64,000 bases of DNA from an uncultured Bacteroidales bacterium. GTDB lineage: Bacteria > Bacteroidota > Bacteroidia > Bacteroidales > UBA932. A program made the translations under genes and the position numbers. Positions 37,656 to 46,719 of the stretch are shown here, piece by piece. The DNA is taken from assembly GCA_900321715.1 (NCBI GenBank), contig ONXC01000010.1:24569-88568 (forward strand), written 5' to 3'. The stretch's first letter is position 1. The number at the start of each line of letters is the position of its first letter. The notes below the pieces were generated by a model. It worked only from the letters and a program-made list of their open reading frames with translations, was not told the DNA's origin and searched no databases.

Positions 37656-39061
37656 TTGATGTCAGATAGAAGGAATCCGGCCATACTGCGGGGCCTGATC
37701 CTGTGACGTGAAATATAGAAGAGTTCAAGGGTGTCGGCCTTGAAAAGAAGCTGATAGCTATATGATGCGGCCGATGGATCCACCGGCGCGATGGAGTAGC
37801 TTACAAGTGTGTTCACAGGTGCTTCCACAAAGACTTCATCGGCCTTTGAGGCATCACAGAGGATGAAATCCATGTCCATGAATTTCAAAAGGTCCTGGTC
37901 CTTGACGGAAAGGGACACGTCTTCCCGGGCCATGTAGATTGTCATCATGCGGCCCCATTTGGCGTAATTGGCGTTGAACCATTTGTCCGGGGCATAGGCC
38001 GTTTTCTCGCTCTCCATTGCCGCAAGGGTGTAGTCCTGGATGGCCTTTACAAGGGCCCCAAGGTAAACAAGCTCACGGCCGGAGCTGTCGTCGGCGGGAG
38101 CAAGGGGAAGGGAAATAACCTCATGATTCTCACCCTTCAGGAGGCTGAGGAACAGGAGTCCCGGCTCTTTCTCGCCCTTGAACTTGAAAGCCCGGATGGT
38201 AAGGAAATAGTAGTCCTTGGAGCCTTTCAGGGCCTCAAACTCCTCCTGGGTGCAGAATTCAAAGGCCGATGCACTCCAGAGGCTCACCACCTCCTGCCTG
38301 AGGGCGCTCTGGAGGAAGACATCTTCCGGGATAACCACCTTTGTGACCTTGTCCTGGAAATCCGATAATTCGTATGTAATTGTGCCCATCTGGCGGGCGG
38401 GGGCCTCCGGTGAAGCGTTGAACTTGGAGAGTCTGGCGGCGCGTACGGCAAACGTGCGTATGCAGTTATCCGTGGCCGATATCTTCTCATCCACCTTGGC
38501 GTTTACCACGTCTCCCTGGTTGTTGACGGTGATTATGACCGTAACCTCTCCGGCACCGTAACAGCGGTATGCCGGTATGGGAAGGCGGGTGGCCTTGCGG
38601 CCGTCAAGGCTCCATGAAAGCACGGATGGGCCGCTGTAAGGCCTTACCTCCTCCTGCTTCTTTGGATCATCCTTCTTTATGGGCTCTACGGCTATCTCCT
38701 CAACTTCCTGAGGACGCTCCTGCCCATCCTTCAATTCCTGGGCCAGGCGCTCCGCTTCCTTGTAAAGTTCATCGGCATCAGTGCCTCTGTCATCCTTGAG
38801 GGCACTCCTTTCAACCGTAACGTTGCGTACCGGTACTCCGGCAGCGGCTATCATCTCCTCAAGCTGCTCAGCGGCGCTCTTCAGGAGTTCCTCCTTCTTC
38901 TGAAGTTCCTCCAGTTCCTCCTGCTTTGTGAAATCCAGGACAAAGCTGTTCTCCTTCTGGACCTCCATTCCTATCCGCACCAGAAGCAATACGATAATCA
39001 CCGCGAGATGGATGCTCACGGTGATGTAAATACCTGCTTTCTGGTCCGGAGTCAGTTTCAT
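37634..39061 (-). CDS. TonB-like protein fused to an unrecognised C-terminal domain
   Basis: 475 aa. Residues 1-235 look like a TonB-family envelope protein: membrane helix at about 9-30, Glu/Lys-rich coiled region with KKEELLKSAAEQLEE, then a TonB-type domain (YGAGEVTVIITVNNQGDVVNAKV ... MGTITYELSDF). Residues about 240-475 (from VVIPEDVFLQSALRQEV) form a further domain with no signal peptide that I cannot assign, apparently joined where a separate protein could start. Overlaps udk (ATGA) upstream and M16 downstream. Confidence 0.7.
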   Translation of the reverse strand: MKLTPDQKAGIYITVSIHLAVIIVLLLVRIGMEVQKENSFVLDFTKQEELEELQKKEELLKSAAEQLEEMIAAAGVPVRNVTVERSALKDDRGTDADELYKEAERLAQELKDGQERPQEVEEIAVEPIKKDDPKKQEEVRPYSGPSVLSWSLDGRKATRLPIPAYRCYGAGEVTVIITVNNQGDVVNAKVDEKISATDNCIRTFAVRAARLSKFNASPEAPARQMGTITYELSDFQDKVTKVVIPEDVFLQSALRQEVVSLWSASAFEFCTQEEFEALKGSKDYYFLTIRAFKFKGEKEPGLLFLSLLKGENHEVISLPLAPADDSSGRELVYLGALVKAIQDYTLAAMESEKTAYAPDKWFNANYAKWGRMMTIYMAREDVSLSVKDQDLLKFMDMDFILCDASKADEVFVEAPVNTLVSYSIAPVDPSAASYSYQLLFKADTLELFYISRHRIRPRSMAGFLLSDIKWLAEKR

Positions 39062-39690
39062 TTCTTGGTGCGGCGTTTCCTTTGGTGGAGGGCCTTCTCA
39101 ATGGTATTTGAGATTATGTCAATGGCCACTTTGTTGTGGCCGCCCTGAGGCACTATAACATCGGCATAACGCTTGGAGGGCTCAATGAACTGGAGGTGCA
39201 TGGGCTTCACTGTGTCGCAGTAGTGCTCTATGGCCGTTTCTATGGTGCGGCCGCGCTCTGCTATGTCGCGGACCATGATTCTGAGGACCCTGTCGTCGTC
39301 ATCGGCGTCTACAAAGATCTTGATGTTCATCTGGTCACGGAGCTCCTTGCAGGTGAAGATGAGGATTCCTTCAATAATAATTACCTCTGCGGGCTCCACG
39401 GTGATGGTTTCCGTTGTGGAACGGGAGCAGGTGATGTAGGAGTACACCGGCTGCTCTATGGTCTTTCCTGCCTTGAGCTCACGGATTTGCTGGCACATCA
39501 GTTTCCAGTCAATTGCGTCCGGATGGTCGAAGTTGATGTTCTTGCGTTCCTCCGGCGGCACGTGACTGGAGTCCTTGTAATAGGAATCCTGGGGGATGAC
39601 TACTACGCGTCCCTGAAGTTGTTCCGTGATTGCGCGGACAACGGTTGTCTTTCCTGAGCCGGAGCCTCCGGCGATACCGATGACTAACAT
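39058..39690 (-). CDS. udk: Uridine kinase
   Basis: Phosphorylates uridine and cytidine to UMP/CMP (salvage). 210 aa. P-loop GIAGGSGSGKTT (residues 5-16), QDSYYKD, NFDHPDAIDW, and EGILIF. Lies 3 nt after asnS and overlaps the TonB-like gene by 4 nt. It would act on nucleosides taken up by the cell, which fits the scavenging genes elsewhere in the window. Confidence 0.95.
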   Translation of the reverse strand: MLVIGIAGGSGSGKTTVVRAITEQLQGRVVVIPQDSYYKDSSHVPPEERKNINFDHPDAIDWKLMCQQIRELKAGKTIEQPVYSYITCSRSTTETITVEPAEVIIIEGILIFTCKELRDQMNIKIFVDADDDDRVLRIMVRDIAERGRTIETAIEHYCDTVKPMHLQFIEPSKRYADVIVPQGGHNKVAIDIISNTIEKALHQRKRRTKK

Positions 39691-39693
39691 ATG

Positions 39694-41097
39694 CTAGAAT
39701 TCTGCGTTTTTAGGAGTTCTGGGGAAGGGGATGACGTCACGGATGTTGGCCATGCCGGTTACAAAGAGGAGGAGCCTCTCGAAACCAAGGCCGAATCCGG
39801 AGTGGGGGACTGAGCCGTAGCGGCGGGTGTCGATGTACCACTCCAGGTTCTTGCGGGACATTCCAAGTTCGTCGATGCGGGTTTCCAGTTTCTGGAGATC
39901 GGCCTCCCTTTCAGAGCCGCCGATGATTTCTCCAATCTTGGGGAAGAGGACATCCATTCCGCGAACGGTGCGGCCGTCCGGGTTCTGCTTCATGTAGAAG
40001 GCCTTGATGTCCTTGGGGAAGTCTATGAGGATGACGGGCTTCTGGAAGTGTTTTTCTACCAGATAACGCTCATGTTCACTCTGGAAGTCCGTGCCCCAGT
40101 GGACGGGATACTCAAACTTGACGCCGTCTGCAATGGCCTTTTCAAGGATTTCCACGGCCTCCGTGTAGGTGACCTTCTGGAAGGGGATGCCAAGGACGCC
40201 CTGCATGCGCTCTATGAGGCCTTCATCGTATTTCTGGTTCAGGAACTTGAGGTCGTCCATGCAGTTGTCAAGGGCGTACTGTACAAGGTATTTCACAAAT
40301 TCTTCGGCCAGGGCCATGTTGTCATTGATGTCGTAGAAGGCCATTTCAGGCTCGATCATCCAGAATTCCGCAAGGTGACGGGGAGTGTTGGAATTCTCTG
40401 CGCGGAAAGTGGGGCCGAAGGTGTAGATTTCACCAACAGCGGTGGCCCCAAGCTCACCTTCCAGCTGACCGGAAACGGTTAGGGATGTCTTCTTCCCAAA
40501 GAAGTCCTTGGAGAAGTCTACATCGCCCTTCTTGTCCAGGGGGATGTTCTTAAGGTCCATGGTTGTTACCTGGAACATGTCTCCTGCGCCTTCGGCATCG
40601 GATTCTGTGATGAGCGGGGTGTGGAGATACACGAAGCCCTTCTCGTTGAAGAACTTGTGGATGGCGAAGGCCATGGCGTTGCGGATGCGGAGGACTGCCC
40701 CGAAGGTGTTGGTCCTGAGGCGCATATGCGCAACGCTACGGAGGAACTCAAGGGTGGTGTCCTTCTTCTGGAGGGGGAAGCGCATGGGGTCGCATTCTCC
40801 AAGCACTTCAATTTCCTTTGCCTGGATTTCTACGTGCTGGCCGCTTCCCACGGATTCTACAAGATCTCCCTTTACGGAAAGGGATGCTCCGGTGGTGATG
40901 CGCTTAATCAGTTCCTCGTCAAAGAGCTCCGTGTTTGCTACAATCTGGATGTTATTGATGGTGGAACCGTCGTTGAGGGCGATGAACTTCACCTGTTTGT
41001 TTCCTCTCTTAGTGCGTACCCATCCTTTGGCAAGCACTTCCACGCCCGGCTCCATTGCAAGCAGAGCCTTGATTTTGGTTCTTTTCAAGCTTTCCAT
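39694..41097 (-). CDS. asnS: Asparaginyl-tRNA synthetase
   Basis: 467 aa class IIb synthetase with an N-terminal OB anticodon-binding domain ([22 protein letters not shown]) and catalytic motifs 2 ([25 protein letters not shown]) and 3 ([15 protein letters not shown]). I use the ATG at 41097 ([10 protein letters not shown]), which gives the exact family length; an ATG at 41112 lies 7 nt after the -7 box and is also possible. First gene of asnS-udk-TonB-like-M16. Confidence 0.96.
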   Translation of the reverse strand: MESLKRTKIKALLAMEPGVEVLAKGWVRTKRGNKQVKFIALNDGSTINNIQIVANTELFDEELIKRITTGASLSVKGDLVESVGSGQHVEIQAKEIEVLGECDPMRFPLQKKDTTLEFLRSVAHMRLRTNTFGAVLRIRNAMAFAIHKFFNEKGFVYLHTPLITESDAEGAGDMFQVTTMDLKNIPLDKKGDVDFSKDFFGKKTSLTVSGQLEGELGATAVGEIYTFGPTFRAENSNTPRHLAEFWMIEPEMAFYDINDNMALAEEFVKYLVQYALDNCMDDLKFLNQKYDEGLIERMQGVLGIPFQKVTYTEAVEILEKAIADGVKFEYPVHWGTDFQSEHERYLVEKHFQKPVILIDFPKDIKAFYMKQNPDGRTVRGMDVLFPKIGEIIGGSEREADLQKLETRIDELGMSRKNLEWYIDTRRYGSVPHSGFGLGFERLLLFVTGMANIRDVIPFPRTPKNAEF

Positions 41098-41119
41098 ACA
41101 ATCTTTTTGCATTATCACG

Positions 41120-41150
41120 CAAATATAGCATTTTCCCCTCACCTTAGCAA
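41120..41150 (-). promoter_or_regulatory. Promoter of the asnS operon
   Basis: Read on the minus strand: TTG (41150-41148), a 20-nt spacer, then -7 box TATATTTG (41127-41120). The -33 element lies within the T-run of the preceding gene's terminator, so the two signals share bases. Confidence 0.75.
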
Positions 41151-41181
41151 AAAAAACAGCCTCCCGGCGATGGGAGGCTGT
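41149..41181 (-). terminator. Terminator of the riboside-utilisation operon
   Basis: Perfect 10-bp stem (ACAGCCTCCC at 41156-41165 with GGGAGGCTGT at 41172-41181 on the plus strand) followed on the minus strand by eight T. Follows the stop at 41201 and ends the long run of genes that begins with rbsK. Confidence 0.9.
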
Positions 41182-41200
41182 GAAATGGAAGTGTGAGATC

Positions 41201-42079
41201 TTACTGAATCTTCTCGCAAACAAACTCGTATTTGTCATCCTCACCCATAGTGGAAGGATCGGCCTCATACTTCTCCTTGGTGTCATAGAGCTTGAGCTCA
41301 ACCTTTACGCAACCATTTGCGTCAACATCCAGGGGATAGTAAGCAAGCTTTGCAGCATATTCCTGCTTGACCTCGGTCTTGTCATCGCTCACAACACCAT
41401 ACCACCAGGCGGTGCGCATTACGGATACGGATGCGCGGCCAACCAGACCGGTCTCATAGAACCAACGCTTTACCTTTACGTCCTCGTCCCACTCACCGTG
41501 GATACCGGCGGCGTTAGGCTGGCTGTAATAGGTGTGCATCTTCTTGCGCCAGCCCTTTGCGGTGGTCTGTTCTGATACCTGCTCCTCAATGCCGACGCGG
41601 CCCCACCATTCGATGTTGCCTTCTTCGTCAATAACCTGAACGGTGTTGATCTTGTCCTCTACTTTTGCAGTGAGGAGGAAGTTATTGGCATCGTAGGTGC
41701 ATTCAATCTTGGTCTTCTCACTGAGTTCAGTCTTTCCAGCCTGCTCAATCTTGGTAGCAAGTTTCTTGTCATTGACGGTAATGGTAGCGATAGGCTTGTT
41801 GTCGGCCTTTTCATCAACTACAGAAACGGTGTTGCCTTCCCATTTGAAAGCATAGGTGCTGTACACTTCACCATCATATCCAAGATCTACTTTGGATACG
41901 GTGCCATCGGCATTCCATGTGTAAGCATAGAAATCTTTGCCGTGAGTGTAGCTCTTTACACGGTAGGTGGGTTTGGCAATGCCCTTCTCGCCTTCGTCGT
42001 CGACAGCGTTGTTTTTCTTCTGGCAAGAAATTGTTGTCAGTGCCAGAACTGCCATCAGTGCAAATAATACTTTTTTCAT
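41201..42079 (-). CDS. DUF4595-like lipoprotein at the end of the locus
   Basis: 292 aa. Lipobox TISC (Cys19), then beta-rich sequence with repeated [19 protein letters not shown] and [11 protein letters not shown] units that recall the RHS-like strands of DUF4595 lipoproteins of Bacteroidetes. Probably a surface or periplasmic glycan/nutrient-binding accessory; function unknown. Last gene of the operon, 21 nt after the esterase gene and before a strong terminator. Confidence 0.65.
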   Translation of the reverse strand: MKKVLFALMAVLALTTISCQKKNNAVDDEGEKGIAKPTYRVKSYTHGKDFYAYTWNADGTVSKVDLGYDGEVYSTYAFKWEGNTVSVVDEKADNKPIATITVNDKKLATKIEQAGKTELSEKTKIECTYDANNFLLTAKVEDKINTVQVIDEEGNIEWWGRVGIEEQVSEQTTAKGWRKKMHTYYSQPNAAGIHGEWDEDVKVKRWFYETGLVGRASVSVMRTAWWYGVVSDDKTEVKQEYAAKLAYYPLDVDANGCVKVELKLYDTKEKYEADPSTMGEDDKYEFVCEKIQ

Positions 42080-42100
42080 AATGGTTTAATAATTAAAGGG

Positions 42101-43645
42101 TTAATAATAAAAATATGATTTAATGGAATTAAAACTAGACACGATATTGTATGCGGGATCGTCAGAAGCCTGGATGATCCTATATTCAAACTTTGCCCCT
42201 TTGCTTTTACAGGCATTGTAAAGAGCGTTCATTCCCATATAGTTGGAGTCATCTTCTGTACCACAGAAGTAGATATCCTGATCTTTTACCACATTGAACG
42301 TCTCTCCAACGGCAGGGTTGATGTAGTAGCTGCGTTTGAAGGTGGCGGAAGGAAGGACTAGAGCCTCGGCGGCGCCTTCTCCATAACCGAGAACCAGCTT
42401 TTTGTTGTTAGGGTACTTGGCATCCCAATACTCCATCCATTGTGTGAGTGACTTTTGGGACACGTCGCAGGGAAGCATCACGTAACCGTTCTCAAATCTT
42501 GGATCATATATGGCCGAAGACATAATACCATCCAGGACAGAAGGCGTGAGTTCATTCTTATGAACAATTAAAAGCGCTGTCCCTGTACCTTTTGCAATGT
42601 ATTTTGGTGATGTAAATACACCGTCCTCATTCTTGTCTATATTAACATCGGGATTATTATCGGAGTTATTATTTGGACTCCAGATGTTATTCCCGTTCAT
42701 ATAGTAGTCGAACATCGGGAGAACCTCGTGAAGGGCGGGATTCCATACTGAAGAGGAGTGACCGCCGTCCACCACGCGGTACTCGTGATCATAACCATTG
42801 TCACGCATCACGCAGTGTAGTTCATCATTCGCGTAAAGGAGATTCTTTTCATCATCTCCGCAGATCAGATACCAGTGAACGGTAGAAAGCTGCTCCTTGT
42901 TCTGGGCATTGAAATAATGGATGGGACAGTGCTGTTTGTAATATTCAGTGATTCGGCCTTCTCCCCTTTGTCCTACACCGCCGAATATGATGCCCCACTG
43001 GTTCTCCCAGCCGCTCTGGGACTCTTCCATATACTGCCAGTCCGTGCGTACGGACATTGACAGGGGAGCGCTGCACTCGAAGACTTCCGGGTGCTTTTCG
43101 GCCAGGGCAATGGTGCCGAAACCGCCCATCGAGTATCCGGTGACGGAACGGTGCTGCTTGTCCGGAATAGTCCTGTAATTCTTGTCAATAAGCGGGATAA
43201 GTTCATTGACGAACATATCCATATAGTTGTATGACCCGTCGTAGAAATTGCAGTAGTAACTGGAAAAGCCCTGAGGATATACATAGATCATCTTACTCAG
43301 ACCTGCTGATTCCAGCGATTTGATTTCCGAGTTGGCGTGGAGATAGCTTCCGTTCCAGGAGTTGTTGTTGTCTCCAAGGCCGTGAAGCATATACACTACG
43401 CTGTAACGGGTTTCAGTGTCCTTGTCATAATCGGCCGGAAGAAAAACGGAATACAGGACTCGTTCTCCAAGTATTTCACTTCTCAGCAACAAGTCTTTGA
43501 CATATCTGGTATCTGTCACTACCGGAGTTTCAGGGGTAACATCCGGCTCTTTCTCTTTTTCCTTCTGCGGCTGCTGTTGGGGTGCATTGCAGGAGGCCGC
43601 CATCATAATGGTGGCAAGTAGTATGATAAGATTGTTACTCAGCAT
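42101..43645 (-). CDS. Esterase lipoprotein with a second, degenerate hydrolase-like domain
   Basis: 514 aa from the ATG at 43645 (an adjacent ATG at 43648 is equivalent). Lipobox MMAASC. Residues about 50-300 are an esterase D/Fes-type alpha/beta hydrolase: VYMLHGLGDNNNSW, nucleophile elbow GYSMGGFG, and GGHSSSVW with the catalytic His. After an Asn/Asp-rich linker, the C-terminal part repeats a hydrolase-like pattern, but its elbow reads GYGEGAA with Glu in place of Ser. The start overlaps the preceding gene's stop. Probably removes acyl groups from the locus substrate. Confidence 0.78.
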   Translation of the reverse strand: MLSNNLIILLATIMMAASCNAPQQQPQKEKEKEPDVTPETPVVTDTRYVKDLLLRSEILGERVLYSVFLPADYDKDTETRYSVVYMLHGLGDNNNSWNGSYLHANSEIKSLESAGLSKMIYVYPQGFSSYYCNFYDGSYNYMDMFVNELIPLIDKNYRTIPDKQHRSVTGYSMGGFGTIALAEKHPEVFECSAPLSMSVRTDWQYMEESQSGWENQWGIIFGGVGQRGEGRITEYYKQHCPIHYFNAQNKEQLSTVHWYLICGDDEKNLLYANDELHCVMRDNGYDHEYRVVDGGHSSSVWNPALHEVLPMFDYYMNGNNIWSPNNNSDNNPDVNIDKNEDGVFTSPKYIAKGTGTALLIVHKNELTPSVLDGIMSSAIYDPRFENGYVMLPCDVSQKSLTQWMEYWDAKYPNNKKLVLGYGEGAAEALVLPSATFKRSYYINPAVGETFNVVKDQDIYFCGTEDDSNYMGMNALYNACKSKGAKFEYRIIQASDDPAYNIVSSFNSIKSYFYY

Positions 43646-45134
43646 CATATACAACCATTTCAGAAGCATAAAGTTCATAATCCGGATGAGGATTGTTGAG
43701 GCGGAGGGTAAGCGTATGCTGCCCGCTGCCAAAACAGTAGGCGCTGAAGACTTCGTACTTCCGTTTGATATAATCAACCGGCATGGTAAAGGTTTCCAGT
43801 TCAGTGCCGTCCAGAATGGCCGTGACAGAGGCAATATAACTGTCGTCTGCGTGGCCGGTTTTCCGGACGCTGCCTTGCACTACGATGCTGTTGCCGTTGA
43901 AGGAAAAACTGGCCGATGATGTGAATGCCTTCTTAAGCACTCTCTTTTCCACGGGCTTTATCCCTTCAAAGCACTGCTCGTAGCGGACGGGCTGTGGTTT
44001 CTCAACATTAAATAAGATGCCGTTATCCCCTGATTCGTTGCACTGGAGGATGAGATTGTAGTTTTCCTGACAAACCTGGTCAAGGCTGAGGGAAGTATAA
44101 GGGAAGGGAATGTCCTTTATCTTTTCCGCGCCCTTTTTCCAGTAATCGGGGATGGCGTCGTAGCCGTACATCACGCCAAGGATACCGGCGGCAGATGCCG
44201 GGTTGCAGTCGGAGTCATTGCCGCAGCGGGTGCTTATATCCATGGTCTTCAGGAAATCTCCCTCTCCGTAAAGAAGGCCGATAACAACGAACGCGGAGTT
44301 GATTGTGGCGTCAATGTTGAAGCCATTCCAGACGCCTTCAGGGCAGCCTACATCATTGGCGTGGCGGTTTGTAACCTCAAACCAGCACTGCTTCCAGTCC
44401 TTGGGATACTTCTTCCAGAACTTGATGCAATCGGCAATGGTGCTGTGGAACTTTGTTCCTTCCGGGATGGTCTTGAGGGCCTCCGTCACAATTGTGGGGA
44501 TATCGTTGCAGACATAAGCAAGGCAGTACATGGCGCCAATGTAAACGCCTCCGTACCAGCCGTCTCCGTAGTTCATGATGTGGCCGATCCTGTCGCTGAG
44601 TTCAGAGGCTTTGTTTGCCTGACCGGGATAGAGCATCCCTATGAAATCGGCCTCAATCTGGAAGTCTATGTCATCGGCATGCGGATTATGCTTCCAATGC
44701 CCGCTTTCGGGGGCGCCTCGTCCGTTGAGGATGTTGTAGCGGGCCGCCTGGTTTGCGTGCCAGAGCTTGTAATCGGCATTTGCAAAAGCATTTGCGTATG
44801 AATCCACGGGCGCATCCAGGCCCTCCTTGAGCATGGTTTCCATGAAGGTGAGGTCCATATACACGTCATCGTACAGGCCGGGATCCTCTATGTAGGTGTC
44901 GTAGATGTAGTCGTCGTACCAGGGAATAGGGATTTCTTCCATTATGATGCCACCCTTGTACTTGAACTCCGTGGGCCCGCCGTAGGTGCAGCCAATGGTT
45001 TGGCCGTACCAGCCGCCCTTGATCTTGTCCATCAGGGTGGCATTGTCCAGGCTTACGGTTTCCCCGTACGGCACCTTTGCCGTGCAAGCCGTGAGGAGCA
45101 GGATTGCACTAATTATGGTAATACGTATCTTCAT
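43635..45134 (-). CDS. ADP-ribosylglycohydrolase family lipoprotein 3
   Basis: 499 aa. Lipobox LTAC (Cys17). DraG/ARH-like metal-site motifs: MDKIKGGWYGQTIG near residue 35, YDDVYMDLTFMETM and RCGNDSDCNPASAAGILG. Such enzymes cleave the N- or O-glycosidic bond to ADP-ribose or related ribosides using two metal ions. A beta-sandwich-like C-terminal domain (about 390-499) follows. Closest in the window to the next gene upstream, with which it overlaps by 26 nt. Lipidation implies work outside the cytoplasm, unlike DraG. Confidence 0.85.
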   Translation of the reverse strand: MKIRITIISAILLLTACTAKVPYGETVSLDNATLMDKIKGGWYGQTIGCTYGGPTEFKYKGGIIMEEIPIPWYDDYIYDTYIEDPGLYDDVYMDLTFMETMLKEGLDAPVDSYANAFANADYKLWHANQAARYNILNGRGAPESGHWKHNPHADDIDFQIEADFIGMLYPGQANKASELSDRIGHIMNYGDGWYGGVYIGAMYCLAYVCNDIPTIVTEALKTIPEGTKFHSTIADCIKFWKKYPKDWKQCWFEVTNRHANDVGCPEGVWNGFNIDATINSAFVVIGLLYGEGDFLKTMDISTRCGNDSDCNPASAAGILGVMYGYDAIPDYWKKGAEKIKDIPFPYTSLSLDQVCQENYNLILQCNESGDNGILFNVEKPQPVRYEQCFEGIKPVEKRVLKKAFTSSASFSFNGNSIVVQGSVRKTGHADDSYIASVTAILDGTELETFTMPVDYIKRKYEVFSAYCFGSGQHTLTLRLNNPHPDYELYASEMVVYDAE

Positions 45135-46719
45135 TCTGTTTTTCGCTGTAGTATTCTATGGCGTTGATCCTTATGAGGTAGGTGTCCGGTTTGGGGTTGC
45201 GCCAGATGAGCTTCACATTGTGGCGGCCTTCTTCCATACAGTATTTCCATGCTGGTTCAAGCTTGCGGGATGTGCCCTTCATCGGGAGGATGGAAACCTG
45301 GTCCAGGGCTCCGTCTATCCACACTTCAATTTCTGCCACATAAGGGTCTCCTTCCTCGGCCATTGCAAACACCTCTGAGCCCACGTGCTTTTTGGCAACT
45401 CTCTGCGCATAGTCTTCCGTGATGCCCCTGAGGCATACCAGGTTGCCCCAGATCACAAAGCCGTTGCCCCAGAAATCAAACTCATAGACGTCCTTGAGCC
45501 ACGCGTCTTTCTGGTCCCTCATCAGGGGATAGGTGTTTACAAAGTTCTGCTCCAGGGGAAGTACTTCCGGCTTTGCAACAGGGATTATCACATCGGCCTC
45601 ACTCACCTTTCCGCCGTTCTTGGCAATGAGCTGAAGGGCGTGGTTGAAGGAGTATTGGCTGCCCTTTGCAAGGGACACGTCCGTGCCTTCAAAGTCCAGG
45701 TCCCAGATTTCCATCACGGGATCCTTCCAGAAGGCGGGCATATTCTCAAGGCCGCACACAACGCCAAGGACACCGCCCACGGTGGCAGGGTTGCAGTCTG
45801 AATCCTGGCCGCAACGGGTGGCAATCTCCATAGACTTTCCAAAGTCTCCGCCGCCGTACAGAAGGCCGATGGTGACGTATGCGCTGTTGAGCTTGGCGTC
45901 TATGTCAAAACTAAGGCCCACTCCCTTGGGGCAGCCAGTATCGGCCCCCCATTTCTTGAGAAGCTCAAACCATGTAGCCTTCCAGTCGGAGGGATACTTT
46001 TTGTGCCAGGCGCGTACGTCGTTGATGCACTGCCAGAATGTGCTTTCCTGAGGGATGGCCTCAAGAGCCATGTTCACAATCCTGGCTGGGTCTGATTCCA
46101 CGAAAGCGGCGCTGTACAGGCCGGCGACATAGGCTCCGCCGTAGAAGCCGTCACCGCTGTTCATGATGTGGCCCACGCGGTTTGCGATGTCCAGGGCTTC
46201 CGGAAGCATGCCGGGAGCCATCAGGCCCACGAAATCGGCCTCAATCTGGAAGTCAAGGTCGTCGGCGTGGGGGTTGTTGAGCCAGTTGCCGGATTCCGGC
46301 GGCATTATACCCTGACGCACGTTATAGCGTCCTGCCTGGTTGGCGTGGGCAAGGTGATAGGGAGCGTATGCAAAGCGGAGCGCGAGGGCTTCCGATGTGG
46401 CATCCAGACCCAACTGCTCAAAGGCCTCGGCAAAGGTGAGGTCATTATAGACGTCGTCAAAGAGGCCGGGCTTGCGGTCCCACCAGTGCTTAACGTAGCC
46501 TTCACCCCAGCCTATGGGAATCTCTTCCGGGATAATGGTCCCGCAGAATTTGAACTCCGTGGGGGCGCCATACACAACGCCTATGGTCTGACCTGCCCAT
46601 CCGCCCTTGATCTTGTCCATCAGGGCATCCTTGGAAAGGGTGACTGACTCCGGAGCCTTTGGAGTGGCGCAGGCGGCAAGAACCAGCGTGAGGAGTGCTA
46701 TGATGCTACTTCGCCTCAT
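45109..46719 (-). CDS. ADP-ribosylglycohydrolase family lipoprotein 2
   Basis: 536 aa. Lipobox LAAC (Cys17). Same plan as the neighbouring paralogue: MDKIKGGWAGQTIG, FDDVYNDLTFAEAF, RCGQDSDCNPATVGGVLG, then a C-terminal beta-rich domain. The near-identical motif spacing of genes 2 and 3 points to local duplication; differences elsewhere suggest distinct substrates (for example base, phosphate or protein-linked ribosides). Confidence 0.85.
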   Translation of the reverse strand: MRRSSIIALLTLVLAACATPKAPESVTLSKDALMDKIKGGWAGQTIGVVYGAPTEFKFCGTIIPEEIPIGWGEGYVKHWWDRKPGLFDDVYNDLTFAEAFEQLGLDATSEALALRFAYAPYHLAHANQAGRYNVRQGIMPPESGNWLNNPHADDLDFQIEADFVGLMAPGMLPEALDIANRVGHIMNSGDGFYGGAYVAGLYSAAFVESDPARIVNMALEAIPQESTFWQCINDVRAWHKKYPSDWKATWFELLKKWGADTGCPKGVGLSFDIDAKLNSAYVTIGLLYGGGDFGKSMEIATRCGQDSDCNPATVGGVLGVVCGLENMPAFWKDPVMEIWDLDFEGTDVSLAKGSQYSFNHALQLIAKNGGKVSEADVIIPVAKPEVLPLEQNFVNTYPLMRDQKDAWLKDVYEFDFWGNGFVIWGNLVCLRGITEDYAQRVAKKHVGSEVFAMAEEGDPYVAEIEVWIDGALDQVSILPMKGTSRKLEPAWKYCMEEGRHNVKLIWRNPKPDTYLIRINAIEYYSEKQNEDTYYHN

